A DNA stretch of 64,000 nucleotides, from the NCBI GenBank assembly GCA_036250225.1, contig JAPZLL010000019.1:1-64000 (forward strand), given 5' to 3'. Below the pieces are notes generated by a model. The model did no database searches, had not been told where the DNA came from, and was given only the letters and a program-made list of their open reading frames with translations. The first letter of the stretch is position 1, and every line of letters begins with the position of its first letter. Origin of the DNA: Cercophora sp. LCS_1. Taxonomy: Eukaryota > Ascomycota > Sordariomycetes > Sordariales > Lasiosphaeriaceae. The position numbers were made by a program, and so were the translations under genes. Below, in pieces: positions 63,417 through 64,000 of this stretch.

Positions 63417-64000
63417 TTTCTAGGCAGGGTTCCCTGGTGCTGTCGGTTTGTGTTGTTGAGAGAAGAGGAGGTGGACTTGAGGGGAACTTGCTGTGTCGAG
63501 AAATTTATCCTTGTGCAAGTTCGCCGCATGTATTCGTGGGGTGAAAAAGGAACCAACGCATACCGGTGGGTGCGGGTGAATGACTGTTTCTCGGCCGGTG
63601 CTCCGGATGTTGTTGAAGGAAGCGGCATGTGCGAAGAAGGGCGGTACGATAGACCGGCGGGTGACCGGGATTACTTGGGTTTCCCAGCGTTGCCAAATCG
63701 AACAGGGCACAGAACACCACAAATAATGGCGGACAACCCTAGAGAAAAAGCGCAACAAAGAGAAAGTCATAGGATGCAAAATATGCCATCCCTCAGCCAG
63801 ATTTCCCTTTCAGCCTCCCAGTTCAAGGTCCCCCAGCCGTCCAATTCACCAGCCAGACGGCCACCGAGAAGTAACAACCGACCTTTTGGCCAGAGTGGCT
63901 GGTAACACTGACCTCGAACTGGCAGATCGAATTCTTCCAGATGAAAGGCGGGAGAGGCTGACCGCTTTTTTACGTTCAAAAGTCACAAGGGCACCCCCGA
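63417..64000. other. Promoter of the DUF7918 gene and window edge
   Basis: Long frames on both strands have no recognisable domain. Nothing that I can call a gene before the window ends. Confidence 0.35.

Overview
The window is nuclear DNA of a filamentous ascomycete (Pezizomycotina, most likely a Sordariomycete). The evidence is short 45-75 bp introns with GTAAGT-type donors and CTAAC/CTGAC branch points, many HET (heterokaryon incompatibility) domain genes, 2EXR/F-box families, cutinase, several P450s, a BIM1-like copper protein, and a housekeeping block of ribosomal protein eS21, SLX4, a DNA photolyase and a Nudix hydrolase. Gene models with introns were spliced by eye from splice sites and reading-frame continuity.

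Layout. 0.5-7.4 kb: an ECHDC3-like enoyl-CoA hydratase, an RRM-like gene preceded by three exact-length 114 bp tandem copies, and a secreted-type subtilase. 7.7-20 kb: an intact HET gene, an RBR ubiquitin ligase, a laccase relic, a nonsense-riddled HET pseudogene, a DUF7726-like gene and a HET-like gene that seems to lack part of its HET domain. 20.9-26.6 kb: four 2EXR/F-box-like genes. 27.6-35.8 kb: two small secreted proteins, a HET fragment, a cutinase and a complete P450 (CYP). 36-40.6 kb: a BTB-like fragment, a HET pseudogene and an intact HET gene. 40.8-44.1 kb: a broken DUF7580 gene, an inverted subtilase (S8) C-terminal remnant, and a 270-residue protein that resembles fungal gasdermin-like proteins. 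44.5-47.5 kb: BIM1-like protein and a P450 pseudogene with the I-to-K helix region deleted. 48.1-52.4 kb: a divergent pair of a DUF7025-type AAA+ ATPase and an NLR-like protein with a degenerate nucleotide-binding site. 52.5-60 kb: conserved core genes (photolyase, eS21, SLX4, Nudix). 60.8-63.4 kb: another HET gene (frame-broken at its 5' end), overlapping antisense with a DUF7918 gene.

Taken together, the accessory part is dense in families tied to fungal nonself recognition and regulated cell death: seven HET loci (two clearly intact), an NLR-like gene, DUF7580, and a gasdermin-like gene lying 96 bp from a subtilase remnant. Known fungal gasdermins (HET-Q1 type) are cleaved by a neighbouring S8 protease (HET-Q2 type), so this locus looks like such a cell-death pair whose protease half has been dismantled. 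The core block at 52-60 kb is ordinary and intact.
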